Assembly (NCBI RefSeq): GCF_046244365.1
Contig: NZ_CP176395.1
Span: 4,898,001 to 4,962,000 of the forward strand
Reading direction: 5' to 3'
Source of the DNA: Paenibacillus_V sp046244365
Lineage (GTDB): Bacteria > Bacillota > Bacilli > Paenibacillales > NBRC-103111
DNA length: 64,000 nucleotides
Of this stretch, positions 9,275 through 16,516 are shown in pieces. The notes beneath the pieces are model-generated. The model saw nothing but the letters and a program-made list of their open reading frames with translations. It was not told where the DNA came from and did not search any database. The translations under genes and the position numbers were made by a program. How positions within the stretch are numbered: position 1 is the stretch's first letter; every line of letters starts with the position of its first letter.

Positions 9275-9799
9275 CTACCAACCGCTTCTGTCCTTCAAAG
9301 CGCTTATCTGCGAGATGTGATGCCGATTGTGCCAGACAAATCGTTGCACGGCAATATCGACCGTGATCAGTCCCAGAGCTTGCGTGGACAATTTTCTACC
9401 GAAATCTTCCGGACTCAAACGGTGCAGCAGGATGTAAAAGCGACTGTGAAGCGCTTCTAAAAGAGATAACGACGTTTGAACGGGAACGTCCCGATAGTCG
9501 CTTAGTTCCGCAAATAAATCTTCGCGATAAGAACTCGCAACGGGTTCGTCCTCCGTTAATGCCCGTTTAAGCCGCAAGTAAGCGTTCATGTCATTATCCG
9601 CCATGTGATGCACGACTTGCCGGATGGTCCATCCCCCGGGACGATAAGGGGTTTCAAGTTGATGAAGGTCGAGGTTTGTCAATACTTCGCCAAGCGACCT
9701 GGTAAGATCCGGAATTTGCTTTATACAACGGTTTCGTTCCTCGGATGTCGGGTCGATATTGCCTACGAATTGACCAATCGGGTAACGGAATGGATCCAC
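9275..9799 (-). CDS. YfiT-like DinB superfamily protein
   Basis: A 174-residue four-helix protein of the DinB/YfiT group, members of which include bacillithiol S-transferases. The hallmark YRPGGWTIRQVVHHMADNDM (about residues 52-71) supplies the first metal-binding histidine pair, and FVWHNRHHISQI near the C-terminus supplies the second set. The N-terminal DPFRYPIGQF is typical of YfiT itself. A transferase acting on bacillithiol is inference from the family. It stands alone, 58 bases before the end of the upstream VOC gene on the same strand. Confidence 0.85.
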   Translation of the reverse strand: MDPFRYPIGQFVGNIDPTSEERNRCIKQIPDLTRSLGEVLTNLDLHQLETPYRPGGWTIRQVVHHMADNDMNAYLRLKRALTEDEPVASSYREDLFAELSDYRDVPVQTSLSLLEALHSRFYILLHRLSPEDFGRKLSTQALGLITVDIAVQRFVWHNRHHISQISALKDRSGW

Positions 9800-9857
9800 T
9801 ATTCAATCCTCCTCAAGAAGCTCCTGCATGAATGAAACCGTTAACGGATTCGAAGCG

Positions 9858-10205
9858 TTACTCAAACCATTGAGTGATTCCGATCGTATTTCCATCTAAA
9901 TCGATCAGCAAAAACTCGGCATGATCGGATCGGCGAAGCATGTCCGTCACTTTAATGCCGTTCGCCTTTAAGGTTTTATGAAGGTCTTCTGCATCGTTAA
10001 CGTATAATCCAAAATTAGGCTTTGCCATCGGAGAAGCTTCGTCCGACTTGAGGAGATGGAGAACATTTCTCCCGTTTACGTGAAGCTCGGCGAAATCATT
10101 AAAATCGTGCGGACCGAGAGTGAATCCGAGATGGGTGCAATACCATGAGCTTGATCGTTCTAAATCCTTCACACGCAGCATGATTCCATATTTCCCAGTT
10201 AACAC
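9858..10205 (-). CDS. VOC (glyoxalase/bleomycin-resistance fold) protein
   Basis: A 115-residue single VOC domain built of two beta-alpha-beta-beta-beta halves. It shows the N-terminal MLRVKDLERSSSWYCTHLGF pattern and the C-terminal EFLLIDLDGNTIGITQWFE pattern, whose acidic residue would join the metal site. Substrate unknown; VOC proteins range from lyases to resistance proteins. It is short but complete for a one-domain member. The preceding 275 bases hold the terminator of msrC. Confidence 0.85.
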   Translation of the reverse strand: MLTGKYGIMLRVKDLERSSSWYCTHLGFTLGPHDFNDFAELHVNGRNVLHLLKSDEASPMAKPNFGLYVNDAEDLHKTLKANGIKVTDMLRRSDHAEFLLIDLDGNTIGITQWFE

Positions 10206-10386
10206 CTTGTGTCATGCTCCTCCCTTTTCCATATACAACTTTCACATCGAAGCTGATAGTGGTTGTTTGTACCTTCTGTTCTTTCGGGTATTTGTTCGGC
10301 GTTAGGCCCAAATGGACTATGTATTCGCTGTCAAATCCGGCATCCCTCCCTCGCAACGACATCATAAGGATAAATTTTACATGCAT

Positions 10387-10412
10387 TAAAAAAAGCCGCG
10401 ATATACGCGGCC
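10387..10412 (-). terminator. Terminator of msrC
   Basis: The minus strand has GCCGCG/CGCGGC with a five-base loop and seven consecutive Ts, 69 bases behind the msrC stop. Confidence 0.85.
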
Positions 10413-10480
10413 AGGAAACAGGCTGTTGCAGGTGTTTATCCGTTCCTATCGGTCCGGATGATCCTATCGGTTCTTTATTA

Positions 10481-10960
10481 TTACAGGAATTCGCACAGCT
10501 GCCGGACGAATTTCTCCAAGTAAAGCTGATCAAGCTCGTCAAACCGATCGAGCTTCGGGCTATCGATGTCAAGCACGCCGATTATCTCGTCGTTCTTGAT
10601 GATTGGAATAACGATTTCCGATAGCGAAGCTGCATCGCATGCAATATGACCAGGGAACTCATGCACATTGGCGACGCGGACGGTCGTTCTTTCGTTAGCC
10701 GCCTTCCCGCACACCCCCCGGGTTAAAGGAATGCGGACGCATGCGGGCATGCCTTGAAAAGGGCCTAGTACAAGCTCCCCGTCCTCATACAAGTAAAAAC
10801 CGACCCAATTGATCGATTCCAAAAATTGATTCAACAAGGCGGATGCGTTCGACAGATTGGCAATCCTATTCGTTTCGCCGCTCAGCAGCGCTTGCAGCTG
10901 ACGAATGACCAATTCGTAATTTTGCTCGCGCGGACCGTTATATTGCTCGGAATGAAACAT
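10481..10960 (-). CDS. msrC: Free methionine-(R)-sulfoxide reductase (GAF type)
   Basis: A 159-residue GAF-domain enzyme that reduces free methionine-R-sulfoxide with thioredoxin. The three catalytic cysteines of the fRMsr family are all present: GMPACVRIPLTRGVCGKAA supplies two, and FPGHIACDAASLSEIV the third. The WVGFYLY and GVLDIDSP blocks also fit. It is a cytosolic repair enzyme equivalent to YtsP of B. subtilis. Monocistronic, followed by its own terminator. Confidence 0.92.
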   Translation of the reverse strand: MFHSEQYNGPREQNYELVIRQLQALLSGETNRIANLSNASALLNQFLESINWVGFYLYEDGELVLGPFQGMPACVRIPLTRGVCGKAANERTTVRVANVHEFPGHIACDAASLSEIVIPIIKNDEIIGVLDIDSPKLDRFDELDQLYLEKFVRQLCEFL

Positions 10961-11042
10961 AGGCTGTCTCCTTTCATCAATTGAAGAAGATTATCCCACA
11001 TGGTTTTACGCCCCGTCAACGTAGAATGAATGCCATCTTCTC

Positions 11043-11717
11043 TTAAACCCTTTTTCTTCCGACAGTGCAAAACCACTTTGGAACACTAGGTGCAGCACCG
11101 GTCGGCATGGGCTCATCCACCCGCAAAATATCGAATCCAGAGGCTTGAAATCCATTGATATATTCGGAAACCGGACGATGATAAGCACCTAAAATGGAAC
11201 GTATCGTACCTTCGCCCTCGGACTTCCAGTATTGCGGCGCGTAATGGGAAACCTTTCTCCCGCCTTCCTCTAACGGATAACTGAATGGCGATTGAAAGCA
11301 AGGATGCATAATGGTCCATATCATCATACCGCCGGGGACAAGAACACGATGAGCCTGGTTAAAGACCGCCATAAAATCCGGCACATCCATCAGCATTAAA
11401 TTGGACACAACGAAATCCATGGAGTGATTAGCAATACTTGTTAAACTCATGGCGTCATCTTCTATCCACTCGACGGCGTCCGACTTGACTCGTGCCAGGG
11501 AAAGCATCTTTCCACTCAGATCGATCCCCGTTACTTTAGCCCCGCTATTCGCCAGTTGAACGCTGAGGACGCCCGGTCCGCAGCCAATATCGCAGATACG
11601 CTTTTTATCGGCTCCGCCGTATTCCTTTACTTGATCCAAAATATACACGTATCTGTCCAGCCCGTCATGCTTTACGATTTGCTCGTACATCTCCGCAATG
11701 ACATCGAAGCTCCCCAT
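11043..11717 (-). CDS. Class I SAM-dependent methyltransferase
   Basis: About 224 residues. Motif I is ICDIGCGPGVLSVQLA (about residues 40-55), followed by the acidic VTGIDLSGKML strand and the post-motif region FVVSNLMLMDVPDF. The UbiE-like fold suggests a small-molecule acceptor, but the substrate is unknown. AAAGGG stands directly before a run of three possible ATGs; the third (11717) has the best spacing and is chosen. The upstream region is AT-rich and holds a terminator for tatA. Confidence 0.82.
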   Translation of the reverse strand: MGSFDVIAEMYEQIVKHDGLDRYVYILDQVKEYGGADKKRICDIGCGPGVLSVQLANSGAKVTGIDLSGKMLSLARVKSDAVEWIEDDAMSLTSIANHSMDFVVSNLMLMDVPDFMAVFNQAHRVLVPGGMMIWTIMHPCFQSPFSYPLEEGGRKVSHYAPQYWKSEGEGTIRSILGAYHRPVSEYINGFQASGFDILRVDEPMPTGAAPSVPKWFCTVGRKRV

Positions 11718-11911
11718 AATCATCATCCCTTTGTTCGAAAGTGGATATGGCCTGCTTTCAGCTTACATGGGAAAATAAGCTATGTATAATAGTCAAAACA
11801 GAACGAAACGTTCGATTTTTTAGATTGTTCAACAACGAAAATATGCCGATAACAGAACTTTCATTGGTCATCTTTCATTCAAAATCCTTCAAGTCTTTCG
11901 ATCAAGACGCG

Positions 11912-11978
11912 AAAAACACCCGTTAGAATAGTGTCAAGGAGCGGCGTTCTCCCCTTGTCTACCCGTATGGGTGTTTTT
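11912..11978 (-). terminator. Long hairpin terminator behind tatA
   Basis: AAAAACACCC (11912-11921) pairs with GGGTGTTTTT (11969-11978), and the loop itself contains a second imperfect CAAGG/CCTTG hairpin. Both strands carry T runs, so it can work in both directions. It closes the oxidase-ZIP-tatA operon. The rest of the 11718-12041 gap is AT-rich, with nothing else recognised. Confidence 0.65.
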
Positions 11979-12041
11979 GTAGCATGCACGTAAGTTCAGT
12001 TGATACCATTCACGGAGAATCGTGTCGTTACGACAATCGTC

Positions 12042-12206
12042 CTATAGATGTTTCTTTTCGTCGTCGTCCAAAATATCCTTGCCGCCATTCCGGAACTCGC
12101 GAATCGTCGCCCCTATCGCTTTCCCCAGCTGCGGCAGCTTGGATGGGCCGAACAACAAGAGTGCAATAAACAGAATCATCAAAAAACCGCTAATCCCTAT
12201 ACTCAT
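12042..12206 (-). CDS. tatA: Twin-arginine translocase subunit TatA
   Basis: A 54-codon gene (MSIGISGFLMILFIALLLFG...) with the standard TatA layout. It has one N-terminal membrane helix, the hinge FGPSKLPQLGKAIG, an amphipathic helix (ATIREFRNGGKDIL) and a short acidic-basic tail DDDEKKHL. GAGGGG lies seven bases before the ATG at 12206; an in-frame ATG at 12212 is too close to it. It is the third gene of an operon behind a Tat-type multicopper oxidase and a ZIP transporter. No tatC is seen in the window, so it must use a TatC encoded elsewhere. Confidence 0.9.
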   Translation of the reverse strand: MSIGISGFLMILFIALLLFGPSKLPQLGKAIGATIREFRNGGKDILDDDEKKHL

Positions 12207-12237
12207 CGGCATTCCCCTCAACCTCGCTCTTTAATTT

Positions 12238-13452
12238 CTAAAATTTAACCAACATTGCCGTCACATACATAAGGACGATTCCAAGCGTAAGCCCGCCAAA
12301 ATTACGCCAAGACATCGCCGCATAACCCTTCTGTGCGGATTCCTTCAGAATCATCTTGGAAATGACGAAAATGACTTGCAAGATTGCGCCTGCTCCTATA
12401 CCGAAAAATAATGCGGCCAAGGTCGGATCAAAGACAAAGCCTCCCGTCCACGTGCCCAGAATAGCCGGTCCGCCCGCAATGGCGGCCAGAGACAGGAACG
12501 TTTTCCAGGTCGGACGATCTTTCAACAGCGGGGCAGCGATTCCGACGCCTTCCGTAATGTTGTGCAGCGTGAAGCCGATGACCAGAAACGTCCCGAGCGC
12601 TGCCTCCCCGGCAGCGAAAGCGGCGCCGATGGCTAGACCTTCGCCGAAATTATGGAGGCCGATACCGCCCGCTAATTTATACGATACTCTTCTGCCATCC
12701 TCGGTTTTTCCGGACATTTTTCTCTCGTTCATTTGATCGACAGCGATTAGAAATAGGAAGCTGAGCAGCGCCCCGAACCAAACCAGCCCCGTCCCTTGAA
12801 AGACGCCCGGCGCTTCGGCCGCCAGTTCGAATCCTTCCTCGAAGGTATCGATAACCAGGAAGAACAGCAGTCCAACCGTCAATGCAAGGACGGCATGCAT
12901 GCCGCGCGCCGAGAAACGCCGCATAAACGGATACCATAGAAGACCCAAACCGACCGGGATAATTCCGACATAAAATCCGATGAGCGCATATTGATAAAAA
13001 CGCCCCTGATCCGGTACCGGCGTCAGTGCCGCAGCCGCAACTTCGCCTGTAAAGATAAGTCCTTTGGACGTAATGAACTTGATTTCATGAGGATCGCCCA
13101 TTACCCACGGATACGGAATGTGAACGGTCGTCCTTTCGAAGCGCTTCAGCGTGGAGCTCGGCTCAAATGCCGCATTCCAAAAGGCATCGTCGACGACAAT
13201 TTGCGCAATCGTCACTTCCTCCGGTCCGGAGTTTAATACTTTAACTTCAAAGCCGTCTTCGGTAACCTTAATTTTCTCGACGTTCAGCACTTCCACCGGC
13301 GCCGCCGGTTCGTTGTCGATGCCGGTTCCCATTAGCCCGATTGCCGTAACCAAAGCGATCAGCAAAACGATCGGCAAAATACCGAGAACCATCATTTTCC
13401 CTTTTCCGTTAGGCGCCGGCTTTCGGATTGCTTGCTTTTCCGTGTTCAACAT
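12238..13452 (-). CDS. ZIP family metal transporter with extracytoplasmic extension
   Basis: A 404-residue protein. The C-terminal part carries the ZIP metal-binding helices: HNFGEGLAIGAAFAAG and HNITEGVGIAAPLL, both with the HNxxEG core. ZIP proteins import divalent metals (Zn, Fe, Mn). Unusually, an N-terminal membrane anchor (about residues 20-42) is followed by about 110 residues of beta-rich sequence lying outside the membrane before the ZIP helices begin. It is encoded 19 bases behind the multicopper oxidase and 31 bases before tatA, which suggests a joint metal function. The metal cannot be read from sequence. Confidence 0.88.
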   Translation of the reverse strand: MLNTEKQAIRKPAPNGKGKMMVLGILPIVLLIALVTAIGLMGTGIDNEPAAPVEVLNVEKIKVTEDGFEVKVLNSGPEEVTIAQIVVDDAFWNAAFEPSSTLKRFERTTVHIPYPWVMGDPHEIKFITSKGLIFTGEVAAAALTPVPDQGRFYQYALIGFYVGIIPVGLGLLWYPFMRRFSARGMHAVLALTVGLLFFLVIDTFEEGFELAAEAPGVFQGTGLVWFGALLSFLFLIAVDQMNERKMSGKTEDGRRVSYKLAGGIGLHNFGEGLAIGAAFAAGEAALGTFLVIGFTLHNITEGVGIAAPLLKDRPTWKTFLSLAAIAGGPAILGTWTGGFVFDPTLAALFFGIGAGAILQVIFVISKMILKESAQKGYAAMSWRNFGGLTLGIVLMYVTAMLVKF

Positions 13453-13471
13453 AGCCCCTCATCCCTCCTAA

Positions 13472-14509
13472 TTACTCCGCAACAAAGAATCCCATCCAGC
13501 CCAGTTCGGCGAATTCGCTTTGATGTGCATGAAACATGTACTTGCCCGGCGCTGGAAAAACGATTTCCATAATCCCGCGTTCTCCTTGGCACTGCATGAT
13601 CGTATCCGTATAATTCGGACGCGCTTCGGGATCCGCGCCGGTAGAGTAATAATTGAAAAAGTTGGCATGCAAGTGGAACGAGTTGATGACATCGAATTCC
13701 GTCAGATTGCTCAAGTAAATGCGAACCATCTCTCCTGCTTTAACTTTGATCGGTTCTTGCTGGTAAGCAAAGGCATAACCGTTCACCGTGTACACCTCGT
13801 TCTCGCCGTCGAGATCGAGATCGAATCCGTTCATGACCATGCTGAATTCCTTAGCTGCGGCTCTCGGTTTCTTCGGGTCGATAATGAAATTCCCGTAAAG
13901 TCCCTTGTGAATGTGTCGCACCAAGGGCGCAACATGGCAATGATACACATGCATGCCCGCAGGCTTGGCTTCAAACTCGTAGGTGAAAGAGTCCCCCGGC
14001 AAAATCGCTTCCAATCCGTCCATATCCGTCGGGTGAATGCCATGAAAATGAATCGAATGCGGGTGACTGGAATGATTCGTAAACTTAACCCGGAGAATGT
14101 CCCCTTCCGTACATCGGATCGTTGGCCCGGGAATCGTTTCGTTGAACGTCCAGCCGGGGAACTTGATGCCTTTCGCGATTTCAACCTCCGTTTCAGTCGA
14201 AACGATCTCGTATTCCCGTACCGTTTTCCCATCGGCCGTTTTACTGACCTTGCCGTAATCAAAATGAGTCAATGCTTTTTGCGCCATTTTCAATCCTTCG
14301 GTCGCTTCGGTTCCCGGATCAAATCCGTGCTTCATTCCGGCGTGAAGATTGTCTTTCATCGCCTTATGACCGTCATGATTCTCCATCGCTTGAACCGGAC
14401 GTTGGAACCAGGACCCCGGATTCAGCAACGTACTGCCTACGAAAGCAGCAGCGCCGGCCGCCCCCATTTTCAGCAGATTTCTTCGAGTAACTTTGTCTCC
14501 CATCGACAT
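13472..14509 (-). CDS. Tat-exported two-domain multicopper oxidase
   Basis: About 345 residues. The twin-arginine signal TRRNLLKMGAAGAAAFVGS marks export of a folded, cofactor-loaded enzyme. Domain 1 shows SIHFHGIHPTDMDG and VYHCHVAPLVRHIHKG, giving type 2/3 histidines and the type 1 cysteine-histidine site. Domain 2 shows SFHLHANFF and FHAHQSEFAELGWMG, without a cysteine, so only one type 1 site is visible. This two-domain layout resembles nitrite-reductase-like or small laccase-type oxidases; metal oxidation is inferred from the ZIP partner. A start at 14533 is possible, but ATG 14509 or 14503 fits the GGAGAGG site better. Confidence 0.9.
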   Translation of the reverse strand: MSMGDKVTRRNLLKMGAAGAAAFVGSTLLNPGSWFQRPVQAMENHDGHKAMKDNLHAGMKHGFDPGTEATEGLKMAQKALTHFDYGKVSKTADGKTVREYEIVSTETEVEIAKGIKFPGWTFNETIPGPTIRCTEGDILRVKFTNHSSHPHSIHFHGIHPTDMDGLEAILPGDSFTYEFEAKPAGMHVYHCHVAPLVRHIHKGLYGNFIIDPKKPRAAAKEFSMVMNGFDLDLDGENEVYTVNGYAFAYQQEPIKVKAGEMVRIYLSNLTEFDVINSFHLHANFFNYYSTGADPEARPNYTDTIMQCQGERGIMEIVFPAPGKYMFHAHQSEFAELGWMGFFVAE

Positions 14510-14544
14510 TCCGCCTCTCCACATTTTGTACAAGAGAAAATATA

Positions 14545-14559
14545 TTTACCTAAGGCAAA
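14545..14559. promoter_or_regulatory. Candidate DtxR/MntR-type operator
   Basis: TTTACCTAAGGCAAA is a near-perfect dyad (12 of 15 positions agree with the reverse complement) of the kind bound by MntR or other DtxR-family regulators. It lies just upstream of the oxidase gene in the 14534-14771 divergent gap. That gap is very AT-rich and also has two direct AGGTTAAA copies (about 14564 and 14591). Regulator identity is inference. Confidence 0.4.
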
Positions 14560-14771
14560 AATAAGGTTAAAAAAATATTTTTTAGCTATAGGTTAAAATG
14601 TTTCCCTAATCCAACATCTATATTTTTATAATAAGCACAACCAGCCAATTTGTAAACGGTCTTGATAAAAGATTTTCCAGACGCTCGTCTGTGCGGCATT
14701 TGTGGGGCATATTCATTCGTTTACGCCGATACATTGTAAAGAATCAGCCTACTTCGAACGGGAGGATCGCG

Positions 14772-15185
14772 ATGAAAACAAAAACGATTCTCAGCGCAGC
14801 GATCTGTATCCTTCTCCTCGCCGCTGCCGGATTCTTATGGAAAGCGTCGGCTCAGTACCCTGCCGAAACGGTCGTTCGCTCCGGCGATTACCGGATTGTC
14901 GTCAAACTCATCCCGCTTCAAGCCAAGGTGCTAAAGCCAACGGCTTTGCAGGTTTCCGTATTTGACGCGAACGAACAGCCGGTCGATTCGGCCAACGTCT
15001 CGATTTCCTTATTCATGGCCCGTATGTTTTGCGGAACGGTTAGCGTAGAAACCGCCTCGAAGGGCCAAGGCGTATTCGGCGGAGAAGCGATCGCGCTTAT
15101 GCCGGGTTCGTGGACCGCCGAGGCCAACGTAACGATTGACGGGCAAACGGTTGTCGCCCGACATGTTTTCGAGGCGGTTCGCTAA
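14772..15185 (+). CDS. FixH/YtkA-like secreted or anchored protein
   Basis: A 137-residue protein with an N-terminal membrane segment (AAICILLLAAAGFLW). The beta-sandwich outside the membrane matches the FixH/YtkA group (SGDYRIVVKLIPLQAK, KPTALQVSVFDANEQPVDSA, MPGSWTAEANVTIDGQ). A methionine-cysteine stretch, LFMARMFCGTV, could touch copper. Members usually sit near cytochrome oxidase or copper-handling genes. GGGAGG precedes the ATG by six bases. It is divergent from the multicopper oxidase and convergent with the SafE-like gene, with only ten bases between the stops. Confidence 0.75.
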   Translation: MKTKTILSAAICILLLAAAGFLWKASAQYPAETVVRSGDYRIVVKLIPLQAKVLKPTALQVSVFDANEQPVDSANVSISLFMARMFCGTVSVETASKGQGVFGGEAIALMPGSWTAEANVTIDGQTVVARHVFEAVR

Positions 15186-15195
15186 GGGCATTTTT

Positions 15196-15864
15196 TCACC
15201 ATAACCAAGGATGCAGGGAAGGAATCCACCCGTTAGCCGAAAAGCCTCTTAAAATCGATAGAATGCCCATTGCGGTCATGAGAACATTCCCGGCTTTGAG
15301 CATGAACAAGCGATGCGATTTGCGGATAACGGCTGCCAGAAGACCGACGGCAAGGAGCGACGGAATCGTCGATAACCCGAACACCGCCATGATCGCTGCG
15401 CCGTTCCCGGCGCTTCCGCTGGCGGCTGCATGCATTTGCATGGCGTAGGTGAGACCGCAAGGAATCAAGCCAAATAGCAAGCCGCTGAAAAAAACGGCTC
15501 CCAGCTCCCCCATCGACCGGAATCGCGTCAACAAGGATTGTTTCATGGTATGGGGCATATGCAGCGGCAGGCTGATTTTCCATACCATCCACAACAAAAT
15601 CAAGACGCCCCCGAGTATACTCGCTGCACCCTGCAGCCCTGTCCATTTGCCTGCCGTGTCCACAAAAGAGCCCATCATTCCCATAAATGCCCCAAGCGTC
15701 GTATAGGTCATGACACGTCCAATATTGTAGGCAATCAAAATAGAAACGGGCCTTCCTTTACTTTGAATGGCCAGCCCCGATACGATACCGCCGCACATGA
15801 TCATGCAATGCGGAGCACTCAGTACGCCGGCTGCCGCAATGACCCCTAGCTGTTGGCCGATCAT
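15196..15864 (-). CDS. TauE/SafE-type (COG2836) membrane protein
   Basis: About 222 residues with six hydrophobic segments. The N-terminal SAPHCMIMCGGIVSGLA is the HC...MCGG motif of the COG2836 sulfite-exporter/cytochrome-biogenesis group, whose members (CcoS/CcdA neighbours) are linked to copper supply. A second FGLIPCGLTYAM motif repeats the pattern in the second half. The ATG at 15864 has GGAGG six bases upstream and is preferred to the longer 15915 start. Convergent with the FixH-like gene. Copper transport is inference from motif and neighbours. Confidence 0.78.
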   Translation of the reverse strand: MIGQQLGVIAAAGVLSAPHCMIMCGGIVSGLAIQSKGRPVSILIAYNIGRVMTYTTLGAFMGMMGSFVDTAGKWTGLQGAASILGGVLILLWMVWKISLPLHMPHTMKQSLLTRFRSMGELGAVFFSGLLFGLIPCGLTYAMQMHAAASGSAGNGAAIMAVFGLSTIPSLLAVGLLAAVIRKSHRLFMLKAGNVLMTAMGILSILRGFSANGWIPSLHPWLW

Positions 15865-16025
15865 CCTTCTCCTCCTCGCCGGTTTTCTTAGGTCAGCTGA
15901 CTTGGCAATAAGCAAAACCGCTTGCGCTCGAAGCCATTACATGCAGCTTACACCACCCTATGCGGCTATCGCTCATAAAAGCATGACTCGCAGGAGCTAT
16001 TTGCTAAATTAATGCATGACACGCC

Positions 16026-16057
16026 AAAAAGCGGTTCGCAAAGACGCTGCAAACCGC
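16026..16057 (-). terminator. Rho-independent terminator
   Basis: The minus strand has GCGGTTTGCA/TGCGAACCGC with one mismatch, an internal loop and five Ts. It lies 24 bases behind the remnant at 16081-16410 and supports that remnant having been a real gene. Confidence 0.7.
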
Positions 16058-16080
16058 ATTTCGCCATCCAACACTCAGGT

Positions 16081-16410
16081 TCAGTCCTCTTGGTATTCCC
16101 GAAAAGCGCCGAATTCGAATAAATCGTCCTCTCCACATTCATCTTGCAAAGCACTCGTTTGAGCTAACCAATCTTCCCGCTCCTCAAGCGTTTCAGGTCC
16201 GATTCCCGCCAGGGTCAGATCTCTTTCGAAGGTAACTTGCGGATGTAGCGCGAAAACCCTGGAACGGATCCTCCGGTAACAATCGGCGGCTTTAACGAAA
16301 TCTCCCTTATTCCTTCGATATAATCGCGCGGCCAGTTCGGCACGCTTCAGGTGCCCTTTTGTCCGGCGAAACCTTCCCTTTTGTTCGCGTGCGTATCGCT
16401 TGATCTTGCT
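16081..16410 (-). pseudogene. Gene remnant lacking a start codon
   Basis: An uninterrupted 109-codon minus-strand frame with good protein character (KRAELAARLYRRNKGDFV, AADCYRRIRSRVFALHPQ, LTLAGIGPETLEEREDWL) ending in TGA at 16081 and followed by a terminator. No ATG, GTG or TTG occurs in the first two thirds, and a TGA precedes the frame at 16411-16413. An ATG in a different frame (MKQDQAIRTRTK) overlaps the beginning, so a one-base shift near AAAAGGG could have broken the start. Otherwise the 5' end was lost. The family is not recognised; the early part is helix-rich. Confidence 0.5.
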
Positions 16411-16516
16411 TCATCCAGTCCCGACACCTACCGTTCCTCCCGAATATTTCCACATGATTTGGAAATAGTAACGATGAATATTTCTGCAATATGGTGCTTG
16501 AAAGGCGGGGGACAGC

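Noticed and set aside
13520..14596. A 358-codon plus-strand ORF opposite the multicopper oxidase.
   Set aside because: The oxidase frame has all copper motifs and a Tat signal; the opposite strand is arginine-rich shadow sequence.
15966..16154. A 62-codon minus-strand ORF crossing the terminator.
   Set aside because: It overlaps the better-supported remnant frame and its terminator, and looks non-coding.
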